Shown: positions 8,964-18,353, numbered from the stretch's first letter. The stretch is 64,000 bases of DNA from Alteriqipengyuania bathyomarina_B (GCF_038594605.1 NZ_JBCFZM010000002.1:1-64000), one strand, 5' to 3'. Made by a program: numbers and translations. Notes: generated from the sequence alone by a model not told the origin.

Positions 8964-10444
8964 CCCACTGCGCGCAGGTGCGGCTTGGCGCGCACCCTAT
9001 CGCCCGCGATCGCATCGGGGCAGATTGATGCCGTACCACGCTCGGCTCGCTTGGCCTGGTATAGTGCATGATCCGCGCACCGCAGCAGAGCGCTGCGCTC
9101 GTTATTGTTTTCGGTCAGCCAGGTCGCGCCGATTGTCGCGCTGACGATCAGCGGTTCGCCTTCGCGCACGACCTCGAAACGCAGTCGGCCCAGCAGGGCC
9201 GACAACGCGCCTTCAAGATCGGCGAGCAGATCGGCGTTCTCGATCACCATCACGAATTCATCACCGCCAAGGCGCGCGCAGAACTGGCCGGTAAAGGGCT
9301 CGCTAACCAACTGCGCGGCGACGTCCGTCAACACATGGTCGCCCGCTTCATGGCCGAACCGATCGTTCACCTCCTTGAAGTAATCGAGATCGATCAGCAG
9401 CAGCGCCATGCCGGTACGGGCCTTGCGCGCATTCTCCAGAAGATCGTCGAGATACTGGTTCAGCCGCGCGCGGTTCGGCAGGCCGGTCAACTCATCGACA
9501 TGGGCTGCGGTTCGAAGCCGCGTCTCGAGATGGTAGCGATCGGTAATGTCCTGGATCACGCCGATCATCGCGACCGGCGTGCCTTCTTGCATTTCGATCT
9601 CGCCTTGGGTGTGGACCCGTTTGAGCGTGCCGTTGGCATCGCGGAAATCGAGTTCGAGATCGTAGGGCGTGCCGTTTTCGCGGCATTCGCGAATGGCGGC
9701 CTCCATGCGCGCGCGGTCGTGCGGAAGGAAGAATTCCAGCGCGCTAGCGAGAACCTTCTCGTCCGCGAAATCGACCCCGTGAATTTCGCACGTCTGCTTT
9801 GACCAGAACACTTCATCGGTCGCCAGGTCGAGCCGCCAATGGCCAATTTGTGCCATCTGTTCGGCCAGCTCGAACTGACGTTGCGTACGGCGCATCTCTT
9901 CGAACAGGTCCTTGCGCTTGACGAGAGCACTGTTCGCCAGCCTCGCATCGAGACGCGTCCGGAACAGCGATTCGATCACAAGGGCCAGTTGGCGCAGCTC
10001 GGCGAGTTCGGACCCGGTCGCCACCCGCGGCGTATCGTCGATGACGCATAGCGTCCCGATTGCAGCGCGGGCACCGTCGATTTCGGGACCCTTGAGCGGA
10101 ATGGTCGCGAAGAAGCGCAATTCGGGCATTGCGGCAATCTCGGCCCGGGCGCCGAACACGCGATGCGCCTGAAGATCATCGACCACGATTTCGCGATCCT
10201 GTTCGACGGCGACGGCGCAGAGCGAACATTCGCGCGCGATCTGGTCGGGATCGAAGTTCTCGCGTGCCTTGAACCACTGGCGACGGGTATCGATCAGCGA
10301 GATATAGGAAGTGCGGCAACCGAATATGCGTCGCGCTGCCCGGACAATGGCGTCGAATTCCTCTTCGGGCGCGGTATCGAGAATCTCCAGCGCAGCCAGC
10401 GTCCGCTGGCGCAGCGCCTCGACGTGAATTTCTTCGGTCGACAT
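8960..10444 (-). CDS. GAF-PAS-GGDEF diguanylate cyclase
   Basis: A 494-aa cytoplasmic protein: GAF domain (about residues 20-170), PAS/PAC domain (about 195-310, ending DITDR), then a GGDEF domain with the intact active site GGDEF at residues 393-397 and the entry motif DELTGLPNRA. It should make cyclic di-GMP from two GTP. There is no EAL domain. The inhibitory I-site RxxD expected just upstream of GGDEF is absent (Phe and Gln occupy the Arg and Asp places), so product inhibition at that site should be lost. No transmembrane segment is seen. Confidence 0.9.
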   Translation of the reverse strand: MSTEEIHVEALRQRTLAALEILDTAPEEEFDAIVRAARRIFGCRTSYISLIDTRRQWFKARENFDPDQIARECSLCAVAVEQDREIVVDDLQAHRVFGARAEIAAMPELRFFATIPLKGPEIDGARAAIGTLCVIDDTPRVATGSELAELRQLALVIESLFRTRLDARLANSALVKRKDLFEEMRRTQRQFELAEQMAQIGHWRLDLATDEVFWSKQTCEIHGVDFADEKVLASALEFFLPHDRARMEAAIRECRENGTPYDLELDFRDANGTLKRVHTQGEIEMQEGTPVAMIGVIQDITDRYHLETRLRTAAHVDELTGLPNRARLNQYLDDLLENARKARTGMALLLIDLDYFKEVNDRFGHEAGDHVLTDVAAQLVSEPFTGQFCARLGGDEFVMVIENADLLADLEGALSALLGRLRFEVVREGEPLIVSATIGATWLTENNNERSALLRCADHALYQAKRAERGTASICPDAIAGDRVRAKPHLRAVG

Positions 10445-10533
10445 TTGGGCATCCCTCCTGCGCGGGAGCGATGCACGATGTTGGTTAATACCGGCCTAAG
10501 CCGCGCGCAAAAACGCCTGCCGGGGCAGTGCGG

Positions 10534-11979
10534 TCAGAGCGCGCTGACCGATAGGAAATCGGGCTTCGGCCCGTTCCACTCACCGGCCGGGATCACTTCG
10601 CCGTCGCCGTCGCGGCGACGCCCGCCACCACGCCCGCGGCTCGGCTTGTCGTCGCTCCTGCGTGCGGAGTGCGAATCGTCGCTCTTGCGCGGCGCACGCG
10701 AACGCTTCGGCCGATCATCGTCGCGGTCGGCTTCCCGGCTTTCGGGCTGGTCGGTACCGCGCTTCTCATCTCGATCGTCGTCTTTGCGCTGCGGCTTGGC
10801 CTTCGGCTTCGACTTTTTCTCAGCCTTGTCTTCCGGCTTGCCCTCGATCAGCTCGACCCGCACGTCTTCCTTGCCGAACGGCTTGATCTTCGTCTCGGTC
10901 AGCTTTTCGACATTGGCAATCGCCTCCGCATCCTCTTCGGTGACGAAGGTGAAGGCACGGCCCTTGGCCCCGGCGCGACCCGTGCGACCGATCCGGTGGA
11001 CGTAATCGTCCGGATGCCAGGGCGTGTCGAAATTGAAGACATGGCTGACACCCTTCACGTCGAGCCCGCGAGCCGCGACGTCCGAAGCGACGAGGATATT
11101 GATGTCACCGGACTTGAAACGGTTGAGCTCGGCGATCCTGCTCGACTGGTCCATGTCGCCATGAATCTCGCCGCTGGCAAAGCCGTAGCTCTGCAGGCTC
11201 TTGTTGACTTCGCGCACGGTCGTTTTGCGATTGGCGAAGATGATCGCGGTCTCGACCAGATCGTTGGCGAGCAGCCAGCGCAGCGTCTCGCGCTTCTCAC
11301 GCGGCTTTACGGGGATCTTGAACGCCGTGATGTTCTCGTTGGTAGAGGCCGCGCGACTGACCTCGATCCGCTTCGGGTTCTGCAGGAACTTCTGCGCCAG
11401 CTTCTCGATCGGCGGCGGCATCGTCGCGCTGAACAGAAGCGTCTGGCGCGGCTCGGGCAATTTCGAACAGATCGTTTCGATATCGGGGATGAACCCCATG
11501 TCGAGCATCCGGTCGGCTTCGTCGATCACCAGCAGCTCGCAGCCGTTGAGCAGGATCTTGCCCCGCTCGAACAGGTCCATAAGCCTCCCGGGGGTGGCTA
11601 TGAGGACGTCGACCCCTTCGTTGAGCGCCTTGATCTGGTCGCCCATCTGCACCCCGCCGATCAGCAGCGCCATCTGGAGGTCGTGATCGGCCCCGTATTT
11701 CTCGAAGTTCTCTGCCACCTGTGCGGCCAGCTCGCGCGTCGGCGCAAGGATCAGGCTGCGCGGCATCAGCGCGCGGCGGCGGCCGCTGGCGAGGATATCG
11801 ATCATCGGCAGCACGAAACTGGCGGTCTTGCCGGTCCCGGTCTGCGCGATGCCGATGATGTCCTTCATCATGAGCACGGGCGGGATGGCCTGCTCCTGAA
11901 TTGGAGTAGGCTCGGTGTACCCGGCGGATTCTACCGCCTGCAGCAATTTATCGGAGAGGCCGAGATCGGCAAATTTCAT
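10534..11979 (-). CDS. DEAD-box RNA helicase, RhlE-like
   Basis: A 481-aa ATP-dependent RNA helicase. Q-motif near residue 25, Walker A AQTGTGKT, PTREL, VIDEADRMLDMGF (DEAD box), SAT, and HRIGRTGR are all present. The C-terminal about 110 residues are a low-complexity Lys/Asp/Arg/Glu tail with a GRGGGRRR stretch, typical of RNA-binding extensions in RhlE/CsdA-like helicases. Likely roles are ribosome assembly or RNA decay, especially in the cold. The exact paralogue cannot be fixed from sequence alone. Confidence 0.9.
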   Translation of the reverse strand: MKFADLGLSDKLLQAVESAGYTEPTPIQEQAIPPVLMMKDIIGIAQTGTGKTASFVLPMIDILASGRRRALMPRSLILAPTRELAAQVAENFEKYGADHDLQMALLIGGVQMGDQIKALNEGVDVLIATPGRLMDLFERGKILLNGCELLVIDEADRMLDMGFIPDIETICSKLPEPRQTLLFSATMPPPIEKLAQKFLQNPKRIEVSRAASTNENITAFKIPVKPREKRETLRWLLANDLVETAIIFANRKTTVREVNKSLQSYGFASGEIHGDMDQSSRIAELNRFKSGDINILVASDVAARGLDVKGVSHVFNFDTPWHPDDYVHRIGRTGRAGAKGRAFTFVTEEDAEAIANVEKLTETKIKPFGKEDVRVELIEGKPEDKAEKKSKPKAKPQRKDDDRDEKRGTDQPESREADRDDDRPKRSRAPRKSDDSHSARRSDDKPSRGRGGGRRRDGDGEVIPAGEWNGPKPDFLSVSAL

Positions 11980-12070
11980 TCAGGTTTCCGGATGTGGTGA
12001 TGATCGCGGACCAACCCACGACAGCGCGCGCGCCTTCGCGCAAAGCCCGCCAAATGTCAAGAAAATGCGC

Positions 12071-12631
12071 CTATTCGGCGGGGACCAGCTCGCGAATGCC
12101 GCCGATCTTGCAGGTCGCGCCGTTCCGCGCCTTGAGCGTATCGCGTCCCACACACAGCTCGCCATCCTCGGTCGGCTCAAGATAGAAACCGAGATAGAAG
12201 TCGCGTGCATTGCACGATTTGCGCAGTTGCGCGCGGATCATCCGCTTGTCCGACAGGTGCAGGACCAGATCGCGCGAAGAGACCGTCTGCACCGCCACGA
12301 TGCTGCGCGCAGGCAGGCAATTGCCGATCTTGCGCTGATCGTACCGTAGCGGAAGGACCCTGCGCCAGTCGGCTACGAGTTCCTGCGAATTGGGGCGCCG
12401 GGGGGAGACGCGAATCATGATCTCCTGCCGGATACGCACCTGCCTCGCCTCGCGATCGGTTCGCCAGGCGTCCGCCGCGAGCCAGCCGGGTGCCGGACGC
12501 GGCCTGCTTTCGATCGGCGCCTCGCCCGTATGCGCAGCCGCTTCGATAGCGAACGGCGGAAGGGGCATCTCGCCCTTGCCCGCCGGAGCGAGGGCTAGCG
12601 CTGGTGCCAGAAATGCGGCGATGAAAAGCAT
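12071..12631 (-). CDS. exported protein of unknown function
   Basis: A 186-aa protein beginning with a short hydrophobic signal sequence (cleavage probably after ALA, about residue 14). The mature protein is basic, with three Cys in the C-terminal half that could form disulfides. I do not recognise a family. It lies between the DEAD-box helicase and the divergently oriented FAD dehydrogenase and seems to be a single-gene unit. Confidence 0.7.
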   Translation of the reverse strand: MLFIAAFLAPALALAPAGKGEMPLPPFAIEAAAHTGEAPIESRPRPAPGWLAADAWRTDREARQVRIRQEIMIRVSPRRPNSQELVADWRRVLPLRYDQRKIGNCLPARSIVAVQTVSSRDLVLHLSDKRMIRAQLRKSCNARDFYLGFYLEPTEDGELCVGRDTLKARNGATCKIGGIRELVPAE

Positions 12632-12795
12632 ATTATCTGCCGTCTTCCCTAGAGGTGTATCGCTCTACCGACCCACCCGGTTCGATCGTCCCGAGCGCAT
12701 GACATAGGCCCGGCGTTTGAATGTCGGCTTAATTGCGGCGGGGCCGCCCGCCAATGCTCTGGCAATTCGTCGTCCCGGTGTGGCATGGCGATCAC

Positions 12796-14238
12796 ATGAG
12801 CGATGCCTTTATCGATGCCGCCGCCAACCTTCTCGGGCCGCGCGGCCTCACACGCGATGCGCAGATTGTCGAACCGTGGCTGACCGATTGGCGCGGGCGC
12901 TATACCGGCCGCGCGCTCGCCCTCGCCTCCCCCGCGACCACCCGCGAAGTCGCCGATCTGGTTCGGCTGTGCGCGCAGCATCGCGTGCCGATCGTGCCGC
13001 AGGGTGGCAATAGCGGCATGTCGGGCGGCGCCACGCCGGACGAAAGCGGCAATGCGCTGATCCTTTCGCTCAGGCGCATGGACGCAATTCGGCGGTGGGA
13101 CGATGACGCCGGACAGGTCGTGTGCGAGGCCGGCGTCGTCCTGCAGACGCTGCACGACGCGGCGGCAGAGCGGCGGCTGCGCTTTCCGCTGACACTAGGC
13201 GGCAAGGGATCGGCAACCATCGGCGGGCTGGTTTCGACCAATGCTGGCGGCACGCAGGTGCTGCGCCATGGCACGATGCGCGCGCAGGTGCGCGGCATCG
13301 AGGCCGTGCTGCCCGATGGCACGGTGCTCGATAGCCTAGCCGCGCTGAAGAAGGACAATCGGGGGTTCGACCTCAAGCAGTTGCTGATCGGGTCCGAAGG
13401 GACGCTGGGGATCGTCACCGCCGCCACGCTCGCGCTGTTACCGCAGATCGCGGCGCGGCGAGTGATGTATGTCGGCGTGCCCTCGGCCCAGCATGCCCGC
13501 CGTCTGCTCCTGCTCGCGCAGGAGCGCGAAGGCGATGCTCTCGAAGGGTTCGAGATCATGCCCCGCGTCGCGCTCGAATCGGTGCTCGCCTACGAGCCCT
13601 CGGCCCGCGATCCGCTGCACTCGCCGCACACCTGGTACGCACTGCTGGAACTGGTCGCGGACGAAGCTCGCGCTGGCGATCTCGAAACGCGCGCAACCGC
13701 GCTGCTGGAGACGGCGCTGGAGCGCGATCTGGTCGAGGACGCAACCATCGCCGCCAACGAAACGCAGGCCGAGGCCCTGTGGGCCTTGCGCGACGCGATC
13801 TCTTCGGCCGAGCGGGCGCATGGGCCGGCCCTGCAACACGATATCTCGGTCCCGGCAGAAAAAATGCCCGACTTTATCGATACCGCCAGCGCCGCCATCG
13901 AAGAAGCCTTTGCGGGCACCAGCGCGCTCGCCTTCGGGCACCTGGGCGACGGCAACGTCCATTTCCATGTCCGCGCGCCAGAAGGTGCGAAGGCCGGTGA
14001 GTGGGAGCGCGCCGAGGGCAAGGCGATCAGCGCGATGGTTCACGATCTGGTGACCGAATGGAACGGGTCGATTAGCGCAGAACACGGTATCGGCCAGGTC
14101 AAGCGCGACGAGCTGGAACGCCTCGCCGACCCGGCCACGCTGACCATTCTGCGCAGCGTCAAGCAAGCGCTCGATCCGCTGGGATTGATGAATCCGGGCA
14201 AACTGGTCCCGCTTGCCAGCGACGCGCCCGCCGCCTAA
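12796..14238 (+). CDS. FAD-linked oxidoreductase (D-2-hydroxyacid / GlcD type)
   Basis: A 480-aa flavoprotein with the PCMH-type FAD-binding domain in the first half (VPQGGNSGMSGGA and LGGKGSATIGGLVSTNAGG are the adenine- and pyrophosphate-binding segments) and a C-terminal FAD-oxidase domain with GHLGDGNVHFHV and SAEHGIGQVKRDEL. These match the D-2-hydroxyglutarate or D-lactate dehydrogenase group (GlcD/DLD/D2HGDH). ATG 12796 starts at the conserved N-terminus; earlier in-frame starts add an unsupported tail. Substrate is undetermined; D-2-hydroxyglutarate or D-lactate are the likely options. Confidence 0.85.
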   Translation: MSDAFIDAAANLLGPRGLTRDAQIVEPWLTDWRGRYTGRALALASPATTREVADLVRLCAQHRVPIVPQGGNSGMSGGATPDESGNALILSLRRMDAIRRWDDDAGQVVCEAGVVLQTLHDAAAERRLRFPLTLGGKGSATIGGLVSTNAGGTQVLRHGTMRAQVRGIEAVLPDGTVLDSLAALKKDNRGFDLKQLLIGSEGTLGIVTAATLALLPQIAARRVMYVGVPSAQHARRLLLLAQEREGDALEGFEIMPRVALESVLAYEPSARDPLHSPHTWYALLELVADEARAGDLETRATALLETALERDLVEDATIAANETQAEALWALRDAISSAERAHGPALQHDISVPAEKMPDFIDTASAAIEEAFAGTSALAFGHLGDGNVHFHVRAPEGAKAGEWERAEGKAISAMVHDLVTEWNGSISAEHGIGQVKRDELERLADPATLTILRSVKQALDPLGLMNPGKLVPLASDAPAA

Positions 14239-14315
14239 AGGCCCGGTTTCTCGCTGAGGGAGCGGTGCGATGGCACGCGCCCCCCGACTTTTCAGCCCGC
14301 TTGACGGAGAGACCG

Positions 14316-15101
14316 ATGGCCAGCGCGCCGCAACAGCCCCAGCTTCCCATGTTCTATCAGGACCTCATGCCGCTCAACACGCGGGATCACATGAAATTTC
14401 GCAACCGTTTGCGCGAATCGGCTCCCTGGCTTGCGAACCAGCATGTCGTGCCGCTGACGGCGGACGAATTCGTCCAGGCCGCGCGTCATTACCCGATCAT
14501 CTTTTCGGCAGGCGAAAACCCGCTGCCGCTTGCCCTGTTCGGCCTGAACGAAGGCGTGAACACCTTTTTCGACGACAACGGCAAGATGATCGATCCGGTC
14601 TATGTGCCGGCCTACGTCCGCCGTTATCCGTTCATTCTCGCAAAGCTCTCTTCGGAAAACGAAGATCTGTCGCTCTGCTTCGATCCGACTGCGGATTCGG
14701 TCGGTGAATTCGACCAGGGCGAACCTTTTTTCAACGAAGACGGTTCGACCACCGATCAGACCAAGGCGATTCTCGATTTCTGCGAAAAGTTCGAACAGGC
14801 TGGCGCGCGGACCAAGTTGCTGACCGACGAACTGCAGAAGCACGACCTGCTGATGGACGGCGAAGTCGGCATCCAGCGCAACGACGCGCCCGACCAGCCC
14901 TATCTCTACCGCGGCTTCCGGATGGTGAATCAGGAGAAGTTGCGCGAGCTGGACAAGGATGTGCTCGAAAAGTGGAACAAGGATGGCATGCTGCCGATCA
15001 TCTACGCGCACATTTCCTCGCTTGAACTCATGCGCACGATTTTCGGGCGTCAGGATCAGCAGGGCACCGTGCCCCCGATTCCCGAGCAGCCCGCCGGTTG
15101 A
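14316..15101 (+). CDS. SapC family protein
   Basis: A 261-aa soluble protein matching the SapC family (HVVPLTADEFVQAARHYPI and the VYVPAYVRRYPF region are characteristic). The family was named from a Campylobacter surface-layer secretion locus, but its function in alphaproteobacteria is not established. ATG 14316 is preceded by GGAGAG at good spacing. No S-layer or type I secretion genes are adjacent. The family call is firm; the role is unknown. Confidence 0.85.
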   Translation: MASAPQQPQLPMFYQDLMPLNTRDHMKFRNRLRESAPWLANQHVVPLTADEFVQAARHYPIIFSAGENPLPLALFGLNEGVNTFFDDNGKMIDPVYVPAYVRRYPFILAKLSSENEDLSLCFDPTADSVGEFDQGEPFFNEDGSTTDQTKAILDFCEKFEQAGARTKLLTDELQKHDLLMDGEVGIQRNDAPDQPYLYRGFRMVNQEKLRELDKDVLEKWNKDGMLPIIYAHISSLELMRTIFGRQDQQGTVPPIPEQPAG

Positions 15102-15170
15102 TGCGGTCATTCCCGAAAAGGGGTTTGCGCGGCGTCTTGACAATGTTGCAGCGCACCCCAAATCGGGATC

Positions 15171-15278
15171 GTCCGGGCGGCCCTCCCCCCTCATAGCCGC
15201 CCCGGATAGGCGCGCTTTCGAGCGCGCTTCCTCCCTGAACCTTGGCCACCTCGTGCATCGTGCACGAGGTGGTTTTTT
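15171..15278 (+). ncRNA. candidate three-hairpin small RNA with anti-Shine-Dalgarno loops
   Basis: Between sapC and the amidohydrolase gene lie three consecutive predicted stem-loops. Hairpin 1: 15173-15181 with 15196-15205 (one bulged C), loop CCTCCCCCCTCATA. Hairpin 2: 15210-15227, a 7-bp GC stem closed by TTCG. A single-stranded linker contains CCTCCC (15230-15235). Hairpin 3 is a perfect 12-bp terminator stem plus T6. A TTGACA-like -35 element lies at 15137-15142; the matching -10 is weak, and transcription would begin near 15171. C/T-rich anti-SD motifs in loop and linker plus a strong terminator resemble Hfq-dependent alphaproteobacterial sRNAs. No specific family is claimed. Confidence 0.55.
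15246..15278 (+). terminator. rho-independent terminator
   Basis: Perfect 12-bp stem (15246-15257 with 15261-15272), TCG loop, then six T. The strongest terminator in the window. It ends the candidate sRNA and would also stop read-through from sapC. Confidence 0.9.
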
Positions 15279-15296
15279 CTTGTCCGGAGCCCGCGC

Positions 15297-16277
15297 CTAT
15301 TCGGCGGCGAGCGGCAGGCCCTGCTCGCGCCGACCGGACAGGATTTCCTCCGCCAGCGTGCCGACGAGATCGGCTAGCAGGCGTGCGAGCGCAGGCATGC
15401 GAGCGCTCTCGCTCTCGAAACGGGCATCGAGATAGAGCGACCGACACACCTCCATCTGCACGGCATTGATGCCCAGCGCGGGCTTGCCATGGCGATCGAG
15501 CACATAGCCGCCTGCATAGGGCCGATTGTGCGCGACGCCGCGATCGAGCGTGCCGAAGAAATGCAGCGCACGCGCGGCGATCCCCTCTTCGCAAGAGGCG
15601 CCGAAACGGTCGCCGATCACGAAGTCGATAGGCCGTTCGCCCGGATGACGGGGGCGTATCGGGGGCATCGAATGCAGGTCGATCAGCAGCGCAACGCCCC
15701 ATACACGGCGAATATCGTCCAGCGCACGGGCGAGGGCACGATGATAGGGCGAGTGAATACCGACGATCCGGTCGGATACGTCTTCGCGTCGGAGGGGCCC
15801 ACGCCAGATTTCGCCCACCCCCGCGACCCGGCGCGGGATGAGGCCGAGCCCGCTGCGCGCCCGCCGATTCGCACTGGAATGCTTGCGCTCCGTCGGCGCG
15901 CCATCGCCCACCATCGACCAGTCGAGATCGTCCGCCGCGCGATTGAGGTCGAGCATGGCGCGCGGTGCATGCGCAACCAGCGACGCGGCGCCAACCTGAT
16001 CCGCAATCGCTAGCGCCACCCGGTCGATCAGTCGATCCTCGAGCCGTATTTTCGCGACGACCGGATTGCGCATGTTCGATTCGATCTCGGCGGGATAGGC
16101 GCGCCCGCCATGCGGGGCTGCAATCAGCACCGGAAGCCGCGCATCACGCACCCCCGCAAGGGTAAAGGCCGGCGCCCCGCTGCCCGGGATCATCCCACCC
16201 CGAATTTTGCGCTGCGAATCGTTGCCCAAACCTGCCTCCATCGCCGGAACGCTGGACGCTGGGAAAGTGTGTGTCAA
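15297..16277 (-). CDS. N-formylglutamate amidohydrolase family protein
   Basis: Matches the N-formylglutamate amidohydrolase fold, related to zinc-dependent carboxypeptidases: VLIAAPHGGRAYP near the start, the RLEDRLIDRVA segment, and LLIDLHSMPP carrying a probable metal/catalytic His. These enzymes release formate and glutamate from N-formylglutamate at the end of histidine breakdown. No hut genes are nearby, so another amide substrate is possible. Translation might begin at the internal ATG 16193 rather than 16277. It is divergent from cpdR. Confidence 0.8.
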   Translation of the reverse strand: MTHTFPASSVPAMEAGLGNDSQRKIRGGMIPGSGAPAFTLAGVRDARLPVLIAAPHGGRAYPAEIESNMRNPVVAKIRLEDRLIDRVALAIADQVGAASLVAHAPRAMLDLNRAADDLDWSMVGDGAPTERKHSSANRRARSGLGLIPRRVAGVGEIWRGPLRREDVSDRIVGIHSPYHRALARALDDIRRVWGVALLIDLHSMPPIRPRHPGERPIDFVIGDRFGASCEEGIAARALHFFGTLDRGVAHNRPYAGGYVLDRHGKPALGINAVQMEVCRSLYLDARFESESARMPALARLLADLVGTLAEEILSGRREQGLPLAAE

Positions 16278-16340
16278 AGCAGGGCAAGGGCTTGTCGCGC
16301 CAAAGATTCCTTAAGGCCCGCACGCTATAGGAAGACGTCT

Positions 16341-16733
16341 ATGAGCGAACCCACAGCATTTCGGCGGATCCTCCTGGCGGAGGACGAAGAAGCCATGCGG
16401 ACCTATCTGGCCCGCGCCCTCGAAAAAGCCGGCTACGCAGTCGATTCGGTCAACTGCGGCACCGCCGCGATCCCGCTGCTCGAAAGCGGCGGATACGATC
16501 TGCTGCTGTCGGATATCGTGATGCCGGAAATGGATGGTATCGAGCTTGCGCAGCGCTGCAACGAGATCAGCCCGGATACGAAAGTGATGTTCATCACCGG
16601 CTTCGCGGCGGTCTCCCTTCGGGCGAGCGCCGACCAGCCTACGGCCAAGGTTTTGTCCAAGCCGTTCCACCTGCGCGACCTGGTGCTGGAGGTCGACCGC
16701 ACCTTCGCCGACGCGCGTGAGGCGCGGCTTTAG
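16341..16733 (+). CDS. cpdR: CpdR-type response regulator
   Basis: A single receiver domain of 130 aa with the acidic pocket (AEDEE near residues 13-17), phospho-acceptor Asp58 in LLLSDIVMPEMDG, and Lys in LSKPF. The segment MFITGFAAVSL is characteristic of CpdR. In Caulobacter, unphosphorylated CpdR directs ClpXP to degrade CtrA and other targets, and CckA-ChpT controls its phosphorylation; cckA is also in this window. There is no output domain. The start at ATG 16341 matches the beginning of the receiver fold. Confidence 0.87.
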   Translation: MSEPTAFRRILLAEDEEAMRTYLARALEKAGYAVDSVNCGTAAIPLLESGGYDLLLSDIVMPEMDGIELAQRCNEISPDTKVMFITGFAAVSLRASADQPTAKVLSKPFHLRDLVLEVDRTFADAREARL

Positions 16734-16830
16734 AACGACTAACGCGGGAGCAGGAGCAAAAGCTCTTGTAACGGTGACCCAGCGCGGCTATCTGGCGCGT
16801 CCGCCGTGACAGCGGCATTCCCCATGGTGC

Positions 16831-16905
16831 GGGCGTATAGCTCAGGGGTAGAGCACTATGTTGACATCGTAGGGGTCGGAGGTTCAAATCCTCCTACGCC
16901 CACCA
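16831..16905 (+). tRNA. tRNA-Val (anticodon GAC)
   Basis: A complete cloverleaf: acceptor GGGCGTA/TACGCCC, D-arm GCTC/GAGC, anticodon stem CTATG/CGTAG with loop TTGACAT (GAC), T-arm GGAGG/CCTCC with TTCAAAT, discriminator A and an encoded CCA. It reads the GUC valine codon. There is no repeat or integrase gene at its 3' end, so it does not appear to be an occupied attachment site. Confidence 0.96.
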
Positions 16906-16922
16906 TTGGGGTTTTCGGGATG

Positions 16923-16950
16923 AGGCGTCGCAGGGAGCGGCGCCTTTTTT
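16923..16950 (+). terminator. rho-independent terminator after tRNA-Val
   Basis: An 8-bp stem (16923-16930 with 16938-16945, one G-U pair), 7-base loop and a run of T to 16950. Placed 17 bases after the tRNA 3' end. Confidence 0.8.
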
Positions 16951-17120
16951 CGTTTCTCCCTCCATTCCCTGTCCGTGCCGCGCCCAGGCAGCCGCGCGAT
17001 GATCACCTCACCTCCGGGGAACGCTTTGCGTCTGCGATCCTTGCACGCTCATCACCCTCTGCTAAAGCCGCGCCAGATTTTACCTCCATCCAGAAACATG
17101 CGGACCTACAGGGACGAATA

Positions 17121-18353
17121 ATGGCAAAAATTCAGGTCAAGAACCCGGTTGTCGAAATCGACGGCGACGAAATGACGAAGATCATCTGGCAGTGGATTCG
17201 CGAGCGGCTGATCCTGCCCTACCTCGATATCGACCTGAAATATTACGATCTCTCGATCGAGAAGCGCGACGAGACGGACGACCAGATCACCGTCGATGCG
17301 GCCAACGCGATCAAGGAACACGGCGTCGGTGTGAAATGCGCAACGATCACCCCGGACGAGCAGCGTGTCGAGGAATTCAGCCTCAAGAAGATGTGGGTCT
17401 CGCCCAACGGCACGATTCGCAACATCCTGGGCGGCGTGGTCTTCCGCGAACCGATCGTGATCGACAACGTGCCGCGGCTGGTGCCCGGCTGGACCGACCC
17501 GATCGTGGTCGGCCGCCACGCCTTCGGCGACCAGTATCGCGCCAAGGACACGCTGATCCCCGGCAAGGGCAAGCTGCGCCTCGTCTTCGAAGGGGAAGAT
17601 GGCGAGAATATCGACATCGATGTGTTCGAATTCCCCAGCCCCGGCGTCGCGATGGCGATGTACAACCTCGACGATTCGATTCGCGACTTCGCGCGCGCCA
17701 GCTTCCAGTACGGCCTCGACCGCAAGTGGCCGGTGTACCTCAGCACCAAGAACACCATCCTCAAAAAGTACGATGGCCGCTTCAAGGACCTGTTCCAGGA
17801 AGTGTTCGACGCCGAATATGCGGACCAGTTCAAGGCCGAGGGCATCACCTACGAACATCGCCTGATCGACGACATGGTGGCCGCCGCGCTCAAGTGGAGC
17901 GGCAAGTTCGTGTGGGCCTGCAAGAATTACGATGGCGACGTGCAGTCGGACATCGTCGCGCAGGGCTTCGGCTCGCTCGGCCTGATGACCTCGGTGCTGA
18001 TGACGCCCGACGGCAAGACCGTGGAAGCCGAAGCCGCCCACGGCACCGTGACCCGCCACTATCGCCAGCACCAGGAAGGCAAGGCGACCTCGACCAACCC
18101 GATCGCCAGCATCTTCGCATGGACGCGCGGCCTCATGTATCGCGGCAAGTTCGACGAGACGCCCGATGTGGTGAAGTTCGCCGAAACGCTAGAAAAGGTC
18201 TGCATCAAGACGGTCGAAAGCGGCCAGATGACCAAGGACCTGGCGCTGCTGATCGGCCCGGGCCAGAGCTGGCTGACGACCGAGCAGTTCTTCGAAGCGA
18301 TCGTGAACAACCTCGAAACCGAGATGAAGAAGCAGGGCCTCGCCCGCGCGTAA
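17121..18353 (+). CDS. icd: NADP-dependent isocitrate dehydrogenase
   Basis: A 410-aa homodimer-type (eukaryotic-like) isocitrate dehydrogenase that oxidises isocitrate to 2-oxoglutarate with NADP in the TCA cycle. MAKIQVKNPVVEIDGDEMT, the substrate-binding SPNGTIRN, and AEAAHGTVTRHYRQHQ are family hallmarks. ATG 17121 is well placed; the frame extends upstream through the tRNA but that part is non-coding. It is a single-gene unit bounded by terminators on both sides. Confidence 0.95.
   Translation: MAKIQVKNPVVEIDGDEMTKIIWQWIRERLILPYLDIDLKYYDLSIEKRDETDDQITVDAANAIKEHGVGVKCATITPDEQRVEEFSLKKMWVSPNGTIRNILGGVVFREPIVIDNVPRLVPGWTDPIVVGRHAFGDQYRAKDTLIPGKGKLRLVFEGEDGENIDIDVFEFPSPGVAMAMYNLDDSIRDFARASFQYGLDRKWPVYLSTKNTILKKYDGRFKDLFQEVFDAEYADQFKAEGITYEHRLIDDMVAAALKWSGKFVWACKNYDGDVQSDIVAQGFGSLGLMTSVLMTPDGKTVEAEAAHGTVTRHYRQHQEGKATSTNPIASIFAWTRGLMYRGKFDETPDVVKFAETLEKVCIKTVESGQMTKDLALLIGPGQSWLTTEQFFEAIVNNLETEMKKQGLARA

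Noticed and set aside
16831..16905. tRNA-Val as an integration site
   Set aside because: No integrase gene and no repeat of the tRNA 3' end were seen downstream; icd follows directly.
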